This document shows positions 14,913-23,561 of a stretch of 34,703 bases of DNA, piece after piece (the stretch's first letter is position 1; every line of letters starts with the position of its first letter). Source of the DNA: Lachnospira sp. UBA4285 (GTDB taxonomy: Bacteria; Bacillota; Clostridia; Lachnospirales; Lachnospiraceae); the NCBI GenBank assembly GCA_002394965.1, contig DGVL01000117.1, forward strand, positions 1 through 34,703. Reading direction: 5' to 3'. The notes beneath the pieces were generated by a model. That model ran no database searches. It had not been told where the DNA came from and saw only the letters and a list, made by a program, of their open reading frames with translations. The position numbers were made by a program, and so were the translations under genes.

Positions 14913-16237
14913 TGCGCGACGGTTCTTTTGAATATGAGAAGACAGAAGACGGAGTCATCCTGACAGAGTTTGTGCCAGAGACCGATCCGTCCGGTAGTCT
15001 CACGCTGCCCGCACGTCTTGGCGGACAGCCAGTGCGGGAGATCGGCACGAACGCCTTCTCGTCCCACGGCTCGGAGATCACCAGTCTGACCGTGCCGGAA
15101 GGCGTGAGACGGATTGATGGCGGTGCGTTCACCTGGATGCTGATGCTCGAACAGCTGAATCTGCCGGAGAGTCTGGTGAGTCTTGAAGAGGGCTTTTCCG
15201 CCGGGACGTCTCTTGCGGGTCTGCGGATCCCCAGGGGCGTGCGCCGGATCGACGGCGTCGGATCACTGCCGTTTTGCCTGCGCTTTGAGCCGGGGAATCC
15301 GGTCTGGAGCACGGACGGATTCGGGATCTTCCGGAAAAGTCCGGAAGGTCTGATACTTGCGGCGACGAATCCTGAGAGCAGGGCGGTGCGCTACCGGGTC
15401 CCGGATGGTGTCACCTGCATCGAGGAAGATGCGTTCTCGGGCCGGGAGTTTCTGGAGGAGCTTGTCCTTCCGGCGAGCCTGCAGGATATCAGGGAGGGCG
15501 CACTGTCCAATATCGCGAACATGTATTCTGACCGGAAAGGAATACGAAGTGTGACATTTCCGGACGGGAACCGACTGTTTCACGCGGAAGAAGACTATCT
15601 TTCGCGGGGGGACGTGCTGCTGCGCTGGTTTGGTGAGAATAGGTGCGTGCAGGTTCCGGACGGGATCAGCACGATCGCCGCGGAGTGCTTCTACCGCTGC
15701 GCGGCGCAGGAAATCCTGCTGCCGCCTTCTGTAAGAACGATCCATCAGAGGGCACTTGTTCTGTGTCAGGCAGAGCGGGTCTATATCGGGGCGGATGGCC
15801 TGAATATTATGTTTCCGGACGGCGGGACATATCTTCAGGACAAGCTTATGGAAGCGTTCGGGCAGAACGGGAAGCGCTATGACTTCACGTTTTACGACAG
15901 GAGCCTGCTGACCGGGCTGCTTGACCCGGTTAAAGCCCGGATGCTGCTGTCGAGGTTGTCCATGCAGTCTGATGCGGCGGCCGGTCTTGACGAAAAGACA
16001 GCTGAGAAGATGCGCAGCGCCCTCTCGGCAAGGCTTCCGGATCTGTTCGCGTCGGCGGCTGTGTCGGGCGATTTTGACACGGTGAGGCTTCTGGGGGACT
16101 GGGACGGCATGACGGAATCGGACTTTGAAGAGGCGATCCGGATCATGCAGGAGCATGGCCGCACGGAGATGATGACTTGCCTTATGTGCCGGAAACTGGA
16201 GAGCATCGGCGGAGATGGCTTTGATTTTTCCCTGTAA
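14912..16237 (+). CDS. Cytoplasmic leucine-rich-repeat (LRR_5/BspA-like) protein
   Basis: 441 residues with irregular BspA/LRR_5-type repeats through about residue 310. Recurring units take the form I-x-x-x-A-F-x, L-x-x-L-x-L-P-x-S-L/V, such as EIGTNAFSS, LNLPESLVSLEEGF, LRIPRGVRRIDG, CIEEDAFSG, LVLPASLQDIREGAL and ILLPPSVRTIHQRAL. The last 120 residues are helical, and SAAVSGDFDTVRLLGD looks ankyrin-like. There is no signal peptide, transmembrane segment or sortase motif, unlike secreted BspA proteins. Fitted between a MoxR ATPase and a DUF815 ATPase, it may be the client-binding or sensing subunit (inference). Start ATG shares a base with the previous TGA. Confidence 0.82.
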   Translation: MRDGSFEYEKTEDGVILTEFVPETDPSGSLTLPARLGGQPVREIGTNAFSSHGSEITSLTVPEGVRRIDGGAFTWMLMLEQLNLPESLVSLEEGFSAGTSLAGLRIPRGVRRIDGVGSLPFCLRFEPGNPVWSTDGFGIFRKSPEGLILAATNPESRAVRYRVPDGVTCIEEDAFSGREFLEELVLPASLQDIREGALSNIANMYSDRKGIRSVTFPDGNRLFHAEEDYLSRGDVLLRWFGENRCVQVPDGISTIAAECFYRCAAQEILLPPSVRTIHQRALVLCQAERVYIGADGLNIMFPDGGTYLQDKLMEAFGQNGKRYDFTFYDRSLLTGLLDPVKARMLLSRLSMQSDAAAGLDEKTAEKMRSALSARLPDLFASAAVSGDFDTVRLLGDWDGMTESDFEEAIRIMQEHGRTEMMTCLMCRKLESIGGDGFDFSL

Positions 16238-16248
16238 TTGAGTATACT
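16221..16248 (+). promoter_or_regulatory. Putative promoter for the DUF815 ATPase gene
   Basis: TTGATT (16221-16226), 16 bases, TATACT (16243-16248), overlapping the last codons of the LRR gene and 37 bases before the next ATG. It suggests the DUF815 ATPase can be expressed apart from the upstream three genes. Confidence 0.5.
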
Positions 16249-16285
16249 GATTAGAACAGATGTTTGCATCCCGGGGAGGAGCGAT

Positions 16286-17593
16286 ATGTACAGACAGACT
16301 TCGAAGCTGATAATTTATGGGGCCGTTGCGCCTGACTCCATCCTCATGCAGATGGCGGACATCTACCGCCGGGCGGATGCGGGGCAGACATCGGACGCGG
16401 CGCTGACGGAAAGTGTGTACGCGCAGGTGCGCCGCCTGCTTGAGACGGCGACGAGATACGGGTTTGACGGAGATTTGTGGCAGAATTATCTCACATATCT
16501 GCTGATCTCAACGGAGACTCCCTTCTCCATCACGTGCGAGAAAAGGGGAGCCACGGACGGTGCGTCCGTCAATATCTTTGCGAGGCACGATTTTGAAATC
16601 TTCCGGGATCTCTTCCATTTCGACTTCAAGCCGCTTGAGAAGAAACTCGGGATCAACTGTTTCGGGGTCCTCGAGAATTATCATGCGATCGACAAGTCAG
16701 AGAAGATGTACAACCGCAGCGTGAGTGAGCGGGTGCGGGAACTCTCGCCGAAGCTTGCCGCGGCGGTCTCTGCAGACGAGTTCTTCGACCTCGTGACGCA
16801 GTTCTACCGGCACTACGGCGTGGGCATGTTCGGACTGCACAAGGCATTCCGCATTCTGTCCGACGGGGAGACGGGCGTGCGTTTCCACGCGATCAACAAC
16901 ATGGAGTCTGTGCACCTGTCCGATCTGGTCGGGTATGAGAGACAGAAGGCGAAACTGGTTGAGAACACGAAGGCTTTCGTTGAGGGGCGCAAGGCGAACA
17001 ACTGCCTGCTCTACGGGGACATGGGCACCGGCAAGTCGACATCCATCAAGGCGATTGTCAACGAGTACTACGACAAGGGCCTGCGGATGATAGAGATCTA
17101 CAAGCATCAGTTCAAAGACCTGTCGGATGTGATCGCCCAGATCAAGACCCGGAATTACCGGTTCATCATCTACATGGATGATCTTTCCTTCGAGGAGAAT
17201 GAGACGGAGTACAAGTTCCTGAAAGCCGTCATCGAGGGCGGCGTGGAGACGAGGCCGGACAACATTCTGATCTATGCGACAAGCAACCGGCGGCATCTGG
17301 TGAAGGAGACGTGGAACGACCGCTCGGATATCGACCAGGACCTGCACCGCTCGGAGACGATGGAAGAGAAGCTCTCCCTTGTATCACGATTCGGCGTCAC
17401 AATCAATTATTCGAAACCGACGCAGTCCGAGTACTTTGACATTGTCGATCACCTGGCGCACAAAAACGGTATCTGCATGACACCAGACACCCTCCACATG
17501 GAAGCACACCGCTGGGAGATGAGCCACGGCGGGCTGTCCGGCCGCACGGCGCAGCAGTTTATCAACCACCTGCTGTCGACACAGGAAGGGTGA
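16286..17593 (+). CDS. DUF815 family AAA+ ATP-binding protein
   Basis: 435 residues. Start is ATG 16286 with GGGGAGGAG at 16273-16281; an in-frame TTG at 16238 lacks such a site. The first 200 residues are helical and family-specific. The AAA+ core follows: GYERQKAKLVENT before Walker A GDMGTGKST (244-252), Walker B IIYMDD (294-299) and sensor ATSNRRHL (331-338). A C-terminal lid ends in SGRTAQQFINHLL. DUF815 proteins are soluble P-loop ATPases of unknown role. Here the gene follows the vWA-MoxR-LRR genes and precedes ruvA by 3 bases, so it is physically bound to both the cassette and the recombination genes. Confidence 0.87.
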   Translation: MYRQTSKLIIYGAVAPDSILMQMADIYRRADAGQTSDAALTESVYAQVRRLLETATRYGFDGDLWQNYLTYLLISTETPFSITCEKRGATDGASVNIFARHDFEIFRDLFHFDFKPLEKKLGINCFGVLENYHAIDKSEKMYNRSVSERVRELSPKLAAAVSADEFFDLVTQFYRHYGVGMFGLHKAFRILSDGETGVRFHAINNMESVHLSDLVGYERQKAKLVENTKAFVEGRKANNCLLYGDMGTGKSTSIKAIVNEYYDKGLRMIEIYKHQFKDLSDVIAQIKTRNYRFIIYMDDLSFEENETEYKFLKAVIEGGVETRPDNILIYATSNRRHLVKETWNDRSDIDQDLHRSETMEEKLSLVSRFGVTINYSKPTQSEYFDIVDHLAHKNGICMTPDTLHMEAHRWEMSHGGLSGRTAQQFINHLLSTQEG

Positions 17594-17596
17594 GAG

Positions 17597-18202
17597 ATGA
17601 TCGCATATATCAGAGGAAAGTACGCGGGCAGGACGCCGTCGTCCATAATCATTGACCACGAGGGACTCGGACTTGAGATTTCCGTTCCGCAGAAGATGCT
17701 TGCCGGACTTCCGCCTGTGGGCGAAGAGGTAAAGATTTACACCTGCCTGCGGTGGACGGATGACGGGCCGTCGCTCTACGGATTCCCCGGGAAGGACGAG
17801 CGGGAACTTTTCCGGATGCTGCTCGGCGTTGCCGGCCTGGGACCGAAGGGAGCGCTGTCGCTTCTTTCCTTTCTCTCTACGGATGAGCTGCGATTTGCCG
17901 TGCTCTCGGCAGATGAGAAGAAAATATCGAAGGCACCGGGCATTGGCCCGAAGACGGCAAGACGGATCATTCTGGAACTGAAAGACAAGCTGAAGATAGA
18001 AAGCACGGAAGAAAACACGGACAGCGGGGAGAGTGTGGCCGCCGGGGCTGCCGGCAGTTCAGGAGCCGCTGACGCCATCGAGGCGATGGTTGCGCTCGGA
18101 TTCGGGAGTACAGACGCGTACCGGGCAGTGCAGTCGCTGGGCGATGTATCCGGAATGGATTCCGAGCAGATCCTGAAGGCCGCCATGAAAAAGCTGGTCT
18201 GA
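17597..18202 (+). CDS. ruvA: Holliday junction branch migration protein RuvA
   Basis: 201 residues. The N-terminal OB domain begins MIAYIRGKYAG. Domain II has two helix-hairpin-helix motifs (GVAGLGPKGALSLL near 76-89 and APGIGPKTARRIILELKDK near 113-131). An acidic Ser/Gly/Ala linker follows, then domain III (AIEAMVALGFGSTDAYRAV, which contacts RuvB). RuvA binds four-way DNA junctions as a tetramer and loads RuvB. The ribosome site AGGAAGGGTGAG overlaps the end of the DUF815 gene, suggesting transcriptional linkage. All domains are present. Confidence 0.97.
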   Translation: MIAYIRGKYAGRTPSSIIIDHEGLGLEISVPQKMLAGLPPVGEEVKIYTCLRWTDDGPSLYGFPGKDERELFRMLLGVAGLGPKGALSLLSFLSTDELRFAVLSADEKKISKAPGIGPKTARRIILELKDKLKIESTEENTDSGESVAAGAAGSSGAADAIEAMVALGFGSTDAYRAVQSLGDVSGMDSEQILKAAMKKLV

Positions 18203-18235
18203 GGGACTGCCGCACAATGAGTCAGGAGCTTTGTT

Positions 18236-19225
18236 ATGGAACGACGCATCATCACCACGGAGGCGGATGAGGAAGAAAGAATACAGGAGAGTTCGCTTAG
18301 ACCGGTTCGGTTTGCGGACTATATCGGACAGAAAAAGGTAACCGACAAGCTGAAGGTGTATATCGCGGCGGCAAGGGAGCGCCAGGAGCCGCTTGACCAT
18401 GTACTGCTGTACGGTCCTCCGGGGCTGGGGAAGACGACACTTGCCAGCATCATCGCCAATGAGATGGGGACACATCTGAAGATCACGAGCGGACCGGCTA
18501 TCGAGAAGCCGGGAGAGATTGCGGCGATCCTCAACTCGCTTCAGGAGGGCGATGTGCTCTTTGTGGACGAGATCCACCGCCTGAACCGGCAGGTGGAAGA
18601 GGTCCTGTATCCGGCGATGGAGGACTTCGCGATCGACATCATGATCGGGAAAGGGGCGACGGCGCGCTCAGTGCGGCTGGATCTGCCGCCATTCACGCTG
18701 GTCGGGGCTACTACACGGGCAGGCCTTCTCTCCGCTCCGCTGCGGGACCGCTTCGGGATCGTCGATCACCTGGAGTTTTATTCGACGGCGGAACTTGAGC
18801 AGATTATCCGCCGGTCGGCAGACGTCCTGAAAGTTACGATCGACGAGAAGGGATGCCTGGAGCTTGCGAGACGCTCGAGGGGGACGCCAAGACTTGCGAA
18901 CCGGCTGCTGCGCCGCGTCCGGGATTTCGCGCAGGTGCGCTATGACGGCGCGATAACAGCGAGAGTCGCCTCGGAGGCTTTGGACCTTCTGGAGGTCGAC
19001 AAAGACGGGCTGGACCGTTCAGACCGTCTGATCCTGCAGACGATTGCGGGAAAGTTTAACGGCGGACCGGTGGGAATCGAGACGCTTGCCGCTGCTCTCG
19101 GAGAGGATGCGGGGACACTGGAGGATGTGTACGAGCCGTATCTGATCCAGAACGGATTCATCGACCGTACGCCCCGCGGGCGGGTGGCGACAGCCAGGGC
19201 TTACGCACTGCTCGGCCTTACTTGA
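18236..19225 (+). CDS. ruvB: Holliday junction branch migration helicase RuvB
   Basis: A 329-residue AAA+ motor that drives branch migration with RuvA. It has Walker A GPPGLGKTT (about 60-68), Walker B VLFVDEIHRL, sensor 1 VGATTRAGLLS with the arginine finger in PLRDRFG, and sensor 2 GTPRLANRLLRR. A C-terminal winged helix ends LIQNGFIDRTPRGRVATARAY. The start ATG follows CAGGAG at 18222-18227. RuvC is not in the window. The stop codon lies within the -35 region of the zapA promoter. Confidence 0.98.
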   Translation: MERRIITTEADEEERIQESSLRPVRFADYIGQKKVTDKLKVYIAAARERQEPLDHVLLYGPPGLGKTTLASIIANEMGTHLKITSGPAIEKPGEIAAILNSLQEGDVLFVDEIHRLNRQVEEVLYPAMEDFAIDIMIGKGATARSVRLDLPPFTLVGATTRAGLLSAPLRDRFGIVDHLEFYSTAELEQIIRRSADVLKVTIDEKGCLELARRSRGTPRLANRLLRRVRDFAQVRYDGAITARVASEALDLLEVDKDGLDRSDRLILQTIAGKFNGGPVGIETLAAALGEDAGTLEDVYEPYLIQNGFIDRTPRGRVATARAYALLGLT

Positions 19226-19251
19226 ATCAGACCTGTGGGAAAGAGTATAAT
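19222..19251 (+). promoter_or_regulatory. Promoter of zapA
   Basis: TTGAAT (19222-19227), 18 bases, and a perfect TATAAT (19246-19251), 39 bases before the zapA ATG. The -35 overlaps the ruvB stop codon. Confidence 0.6.
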
Positions 19252-19290
19252 CAGATCAGATGACGGGTCAAGGCGGGAGGCTTCAGAGGC

Positions 19291-19710
19291 ATGGCGGATA
19301 AAAACGATGTGGAAGTCGTGATCGGCGGGAAGGTATTCACGCTGTCCGGCTATGAGAGTGAGGAGTATCTGCAGAAGCTGGCATCTCATGTGAGCGGGCG
19401 GCTCGCGGAGCTGAACGCGGACAGAGATTTCCGGAAACAGCCTTCTGACACGAGAGTGAACATGGTCTATCTGAATCTCGCAGACGACTATTTCAAAGCC
19501 AAGAAAATCGCCGACAGCCTTCAGGAAGACATCGACGCAAAGGACAAGGAAATCTATGATCTGAAGCACGAGCTGATAACGGATCAGATCCAGCTGGACA
19601 CGCGTCAGAAGGAACTCAAGGATCTCAAGGCGGAAGTTGCGCGATGCCAGAAGCAGATCGCGCGGCTTGAGGATGAAATCGGGAAAGCGGGCGGAAAGCA
19701 GCGGACCTGA
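19291..19710 (+). CDS. zapA: Cell division protein ZapA
   Basis: 139 residues. The N-terminal globular domain (VEVVIGGKVFTLSGYESEEYLQKLASHV) matches ZapA, and the C-terminal half from about 75 is a long coiled coil rich in Lys/Asp/Glu/Leu. ZapA binds FtsZ and promotes filament bundling at the division ring. The coiled coil is longer than in the shortest ZapA proteins but common in Clostridia. It has its own promoter and is followed by an intrinsic terminator. GGGAGG at 19274-19279 precedes the ATG. Confidence 0.9.
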   Translation: MADKNDVEVVIGGKVFTLSGYESEEYLQKLASHVSGRLAELNADRDFRKQPSDTRVNMVYLNLADDYFKAKKIADSLQEDIDAKDKEIYDLKHELITDQIQLDTRQKELKDLKAEVARCQKQIARLEDEIGKAGGKQRT

Positions 19711-19743
19711 GACAGTTTATCCCGGGGAATATGGAATTTAAAG

Positions 19744-19772
19744 GCGGGCGGAACAGATGGCGCCCGCTTTTT
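19744..19772 (+). terminator. Intrinsic terminator after zapA
   Basis: GCGGGCG (19744-19750) pairs with CGCCCGC (19761-19767) around a 10-base loop, followed directly by five T (19768-19772). It lies only about 20 bases before the U32 start codon and so could also act as an attenuator for it. Confidence 0.75.
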
Positions 19773-19793
19773 CTGTTAAGAAGGAGAAGACAG

Positions 19794-22145
19794 ATGTCAG
19801 GAAAAGTGGCGGAACTGCTGGCGCCTGCCGGCAGCCTGGATATCGCGAAGGCAGTTATCAATGCCGGCGCTGACGCGGTGTACCTTGGCGGACGGATGTA
19901 CGGCGCGAGGGCGTATGCCGGGAATCTCGACGGGGAGGAGATTCTGGAGATTCTGAAGTACGCTCACCTTCGCGGCTCCCGGATCTATCTGACGGTCAAC
20001 ACGCTTCTGAAGCCGGATGAGTCGCCGGAGGATCTCGTGAGTTTTCTGCGCCCGTTTTACGAGGCCGGGCTTGACGCGGTACTTGTACAGGACCTGGGGG
20101 TGATGCGCATCATCCGCGAGAACTTTCCGGGGCTTCCCATCCACATCTCAACGCAGATGACAGTTACCGGCGCGGCTGCCGCGCAGATGCTTCTTGACGC
20201 GGGCGCCAGTCGCATCGTACTTGCAAGGGAACTGTCGCTTGCGGAAATCCGGGAGATCTATGATAAGACGCACGCCGAACTGGAGGTCTTCGTCCACGGT
20301 GCTCTCTGCTACTGCTATTCGGGCCAGTGCCTGTATTCCAGCTTTCGCGGAGGCCGGAGCGGAAACCGGGGGCGCTGCGCACAGCCCTGCCGCAAGAAAT
20401 ACACCATTCTGACAGAAGACGGCCGGAGAGTGAATACGCCAGGGCCGTTCGTCCTGAGCCCGAAGGACATATGCTCGCTCGCGCAGCTTCCGCAGATCCT
20501 TGATGCCGGTGCGGCGTCTCTCAAGATTGAGGGACGCATGAAGAATGTCAACTACGCGGCGGATGTCACCGCGATCTACCGGAAATATCTGGATCTCGCG
20601 CTTGCGGGCGCCAAATACACCGTTGCGAGGAAAGATCTGGAAGAGCTCGCCGGCCTGTTCAACCGGGGCGGCTTTACACCCGGGTATTTTCAGAAGGACA
20701 AGGGAGCTGACATGATCACATTTGTCCGTCCGGACAATGTCGGTGTAAAAGCACTGAAGGCGGTCAGCAATTCTGACGGGCGTGTGACGTTTGAGGCGCT
20801 CACAGACCTGCACGCGCAGGATGTATACGAAATCCGCCGCCCCTTTACGTTCACGGGAAAAGAAGAAATCAGGACGGGAGACACGTTCACGGTAGATCTT
20901 TCCTGGAAGCTCAACATACGGCCGGGGCAGACGTTCCCGAGGCTGAAGGACGGCGCGGTAAACCGGAAAGTTGATGAAAACTATGTGAAAGCGGAGCGAA
21001 AGGTCCCGGTGTCGCTTGCTTTTCAGGCAGCGGCAGGCGCCCCGGCTGTTCTGACGATGAGAAGGCTTCCTGACGGCCCGCAGGTGCGTGTGGAAGGCGG
21101 TGTTGTCTGTGCGGCGCAGAGCCATCCGGCCGGGCGGGACGAGACGGCCGCCCGGCTTATGAAGCTGGGAAGGACACCTTTTATCTGCGAGACCTGCAGC
21201 GTTGATCTTGCGGGGGAAGTGTTTCTGCCGGCTGGAGAACTTAACGCGATGCGCCGGGAGGCCTGTGAACAGCTGGAAGAGGCGGTTTATGCGCTTTATT
21301 CCCGGAAGAACTTTTCAGGAAACACGAAACATGATACTATAGCTAAATGGCAGGCAGAACCTGCGCGTGCCTGCCGGTACAGTGCGGAAGTGCAGACAGA
21401 AGGCCAGCTCGCGGCAGTTTTTGAGCGGCCGGAGATCACCAGGATCTACCTGGCAGACAGGCTTGTGACGCGGCAGAGAGTTTCCGCTGCCAGAGAGAGC
21501 GGAAAGGAAGTGTTCGTCAGCCTGGTACAGATTGTCCGGGAGAAAAAACGGGGACTGCTCCAGGAACAGATTCAAAGAGCACTTGTCAGCGGAGCGGACG
21601 GATTTCTTGTGAAGAATCTGGAGGAACTTGCCGCCGTCAGGGATACCGGGAAAAAGCTGGTTCTTGACTCGTCTCTTTACGCGTGTCAGCAGCAGGCCGT
21701 CCGGCAGCTCGCGGATCTCGCGGGTGATCAGAGCACATGTGAGTTCACCTGCCCGGAGGAACTCACGCGCGCGGAACTCACAGCTGTTCCGGGAATGAAA
21801 GAGCACGAGTTCATCGCATATGGAAGAACTTCTCTCATGGTGAGTGAGCAGTGCCTGAAGAAGACAAACGGGTTGTGCGATCACAGATTTGGAAGTCTCA
21901 TCCTGCGGGATGAGGAGGGAAGGCAGATGCGGGGCGTATGCCGCTGCGACTACTGCTTCATGACGCTCTACGATGACAAGCCGGTATGCCTGCTGCAGGA
22001 GGCGCGCAGCGCGGGCTTTACCAGACTTCGATTTAAATTTACAACCGAGACCCGGGAAGAGTGCGCCACCGTCCTGCGGGATGCGGCTTGTGGCAGGCAG
22101 TTTCCGGAAGCTGCCAAGGGGCACTGGGAACTCGGGGTCCTGTAA
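19794..22145 (+). CDS. Peptidase U32 family protein with C-terminal extension (YrrO/RlhA-like)
   Basis: 783 residues. The start is ATG 19794 after AAGGAG (19780-19786); the open frame reaching back to 19731 crosses the terminator hairpin and is not coding. The N-terminal TIM-barrel-like part begins KVAELLAPAGSLDIAKAVINAGADAVYLGG. It carries the U32 signature VFVHGALCYCYSGQCLYSSFRGGRSGNRGRCAQPCRK in pieces, with several conserved cysteines. The C-terminal 400 residues match the DUF3656-type extension and include a cysteine-rich end (GVCRCDYCFMTLYDDKPV). U32 proteins were first named for collagenase activity, but several modify RNA or cofactors (for example 23S rRNA hydroxylation by RlhA). Which applies here is not known. 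Confidence 0.9.
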   Translation: MSGKVAELLAPAGSLDIAKAVINAGADAVYLGGRMYGARAYAGNLDGEEILEILKYAHLRGSRIYLTVNTLLKPDESPEDLVSFLRPFYEAGLDAVLVQDLGVMRIIRENFPGLPIHISTQMTVTGAAAAQMLLDAGASRIVLARELSLAEIREIYDKTHAELEVFVHGALCYCYSGQCLYSSFRGGRSGNRGRCAQPCRKKYTILTEDGRRVNTPGPFVLSPKDICSLAQLPQILDAGAASLKIEGRMKNVNYAADVTAIYRKYLDLALAGAKYTVARKDLEELAGLFNRGGFTPGYFQKDKGADMITFVRPDNVGVKALKAVSNSDGRVTFEALTDLHAQDVYEIRRPFTFTGKEEIRTGDTFTVDLSWKLNIRPGQTFPRLKDGAVNRKVDENYVKAERKVPVSLAFQAAAGAPAVLTMRRLPDGPQVRVEGGVVCAAQSHPAGRDETAARLMKLGRTPFICETCSVDLAGEVFLPAGELNAMRREACEQLEEAVYALYSRKNFSGNTKHDTIAKWQAEPARACRYSAEVQTEGQLAAVFERPEITRIYLADRLVTRQRVSAARESGKEVFVSLVQIVREKKRGLLQEQIQRALVSGADGFLVKNLEELAAVRDTGKKLVLDSSLYACQQQAVRQLADLAGDQSTCEFTCPEELTRAELTAVPGMKEHEFIAYGRTSLMVSEQCLKKTNGLCDHRFGSLILRDEEGRQMRGVCRCDYCFMTLYDDKPVCLLQEARSAGFTRLRFKFTTETREECATVLRDAACGRQFPEAAKGHWELGVL

Positions 22146-22175
22146 AAGGGGAAAAAGACTTCGGGGAGAACATAT

Positions 22176-23561
22176 ATGCAGGAAGTATTAGATATACTTG
22201 TTGAGATGTCCAAATACCTGTTTGCGGGGCTGATAACCCTGTACACGCTTTTCGCCTATGTCGGAGCGACGATCCGGGTTGAGAAGAAACGGACAAAAAT
22301 CTATGTGTTCGAGACACTGATCATGTTCTCGATCCACCTTCTGGGATATATCATTCTCTATCTGCTGAAGGATGATTTCCGGTACGCGATTCTGTATTTC
22401 GTGCAGTTCGCCCTGATATTCATGACAATCATGATCTATGACGTGCTCTACCCGAAGGCGTCCAGACTGCTGATCAACAATATGTGCCTGCTGCTGATGA
22501 TCGGATTTATCATCATCGGGCGTCTTGATTTTGACCGGGGTGTCAGACAGACGCTCATCACCGCAGCGGGGACGGTCATCACGTTCTTCATCCCCTGGAT
22601 GATCAGCAGATTCCGGGGACTGCGCAATCTCAGCTGGCTGTACTGCCTGATCGGTGTCATCTCGCTGGCGGGCGTCTGGGCTCTCGGGCGCAGTGTCTAC
22701 GGAGCCAATCTGAATATCTCCATTGCCGGCATTACGTTCCAGCCCAGCGAGTTCATCAAGATCATATTCATTTTGTTTGTTGCTTCCATGTACAACAAGT
22801 CGACGAGCTTCCCGCGGATTGTGGTGACGACGCTTCTTGCCATCGTTCACATTGGCATCCTGATCGCTTCCAACGACCTCGGAACAGGCCTTATCTTCTT
22901 CGTTGTTTATCTGATGATGCTCTTTGTGGCGACGCACAACTGGCTGCTTCTCGTGGCCGGTACGGGCTGCGGCGCCGGTGCGGCATCGGTTGCCATCCGG
23001 GTCGTTCCGCATGTGACAACCCGTATCGAGATCTGGAAGAATCCGTGGGCTACGGTGACGGGATCAGGCTATCAGATCTGTCAGTCACTTTTTGCCATCG
23101 GCGCCGGCGGATGGTTCGGGGCGGGACTGCTCCAGGGCAGTCCGGACAAGGTCCCGGTTGTCGTGAAGGATTTCATCTTCGCCGCGATCTCCGAGGAGCT
23201 CGGCATTATATTCGGTATCGGCGTTCTGCTCATCTGTCTGAACAATCTGATTCTGATGATGAACATCGCGTCCCGCTGCATCACGCTGTTCTACCGGCTT
23301 GTTGCTGTCGGAATCGGCGCGGCGTATGGCTTCCAGGTGTTCCTGACAGTCGGATCCGCCATGAATATGATCCCGATGACCGGCGTGACGCTTCCATTTG
23401 TCAGCTATGGCGGTTCATCCGTCATCAGTGCCCTGCTGATGTTCGGTCTGATCAACGGAATGTATAATATGAGAAAGGATGAAGGAGAGGTTAAGTATGA
23501 CCGGAAAAAGAAACAGACGGAAAAGCGCGCCGCCGCAGCAGCAGCGCCGCGGCGTGCGTAA
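22176..23561 (+). CDS. SEDS-family peptidoglycan polymerase (FtsW/RodA)
   Basis: 461 residues with about ten or more membrane helices. SEDS hallmarks are GITFQPSEFIKI, SNDLGTGLIFFVVYL and KDFIFAAISEELG; the last carries the aspartate needed for glycosyltransferase activity in RodA. NMIPMTGVTLPFVSYGGSS also fits. These enzymes polymerise lipid II with a class B PBP partner, which is the next gene. The N-terminus carries four to five extra helices ahead of the core, as in some clostridial relatives. The last 27 residues are a charged, Ala-rich cytoplasmic tail whose coding DNA overlaps the PBP start. Whether it serves elongation or division cannot be told from sequence alone. Confidence 0.92.
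   Translation: MQEVLDILVEMSKYLFAGLITLYTLFAYVGATIRVEKKRTKIYVFETLIMFSIHLLGYIILYLLKDDFRYAILYFVQFALIFMTIMIYDVLYPKASRLLINNMCLLLMIGFIIIGRLDFDRGVRQTLITAAGTVITFFIPWMISRFRGLRNLSWLYCLIGVISLAGVWALGRSVYGANLNISIAGITFQPSEFIKIIFILFVASMYNKSTSFPRIVVTTLLAIVHIGILIASNDLGTGLIFFVVYLMMLFVATHNWLLLVAGTGCGAGAASVAIRVVPHVTTRIEIWKNPWATVTGSGYQICQSLFAIGAGGWFGAGLLQGSPDKVPVVVKDFIFAAISEELGIIFGIGVLLICLNNLILMMNIASRCITLFYRLVAVGIGAAYGFQVFLTVGSAMNMIPMTGVTLPFVSYGGSSVISALLMFGLINGMYNMRKDEGEVKYDRKKKQTEKRAAAAAAPRRA

Noticed and set aside
21312..21340. TTTTCA-17-TACTAT with TG extension inside the U32 gene
   Set aside because: Promoter-like but over 800 bases from the next start; it falls in a small AT-rich patch at a domain border, so chance is likely.
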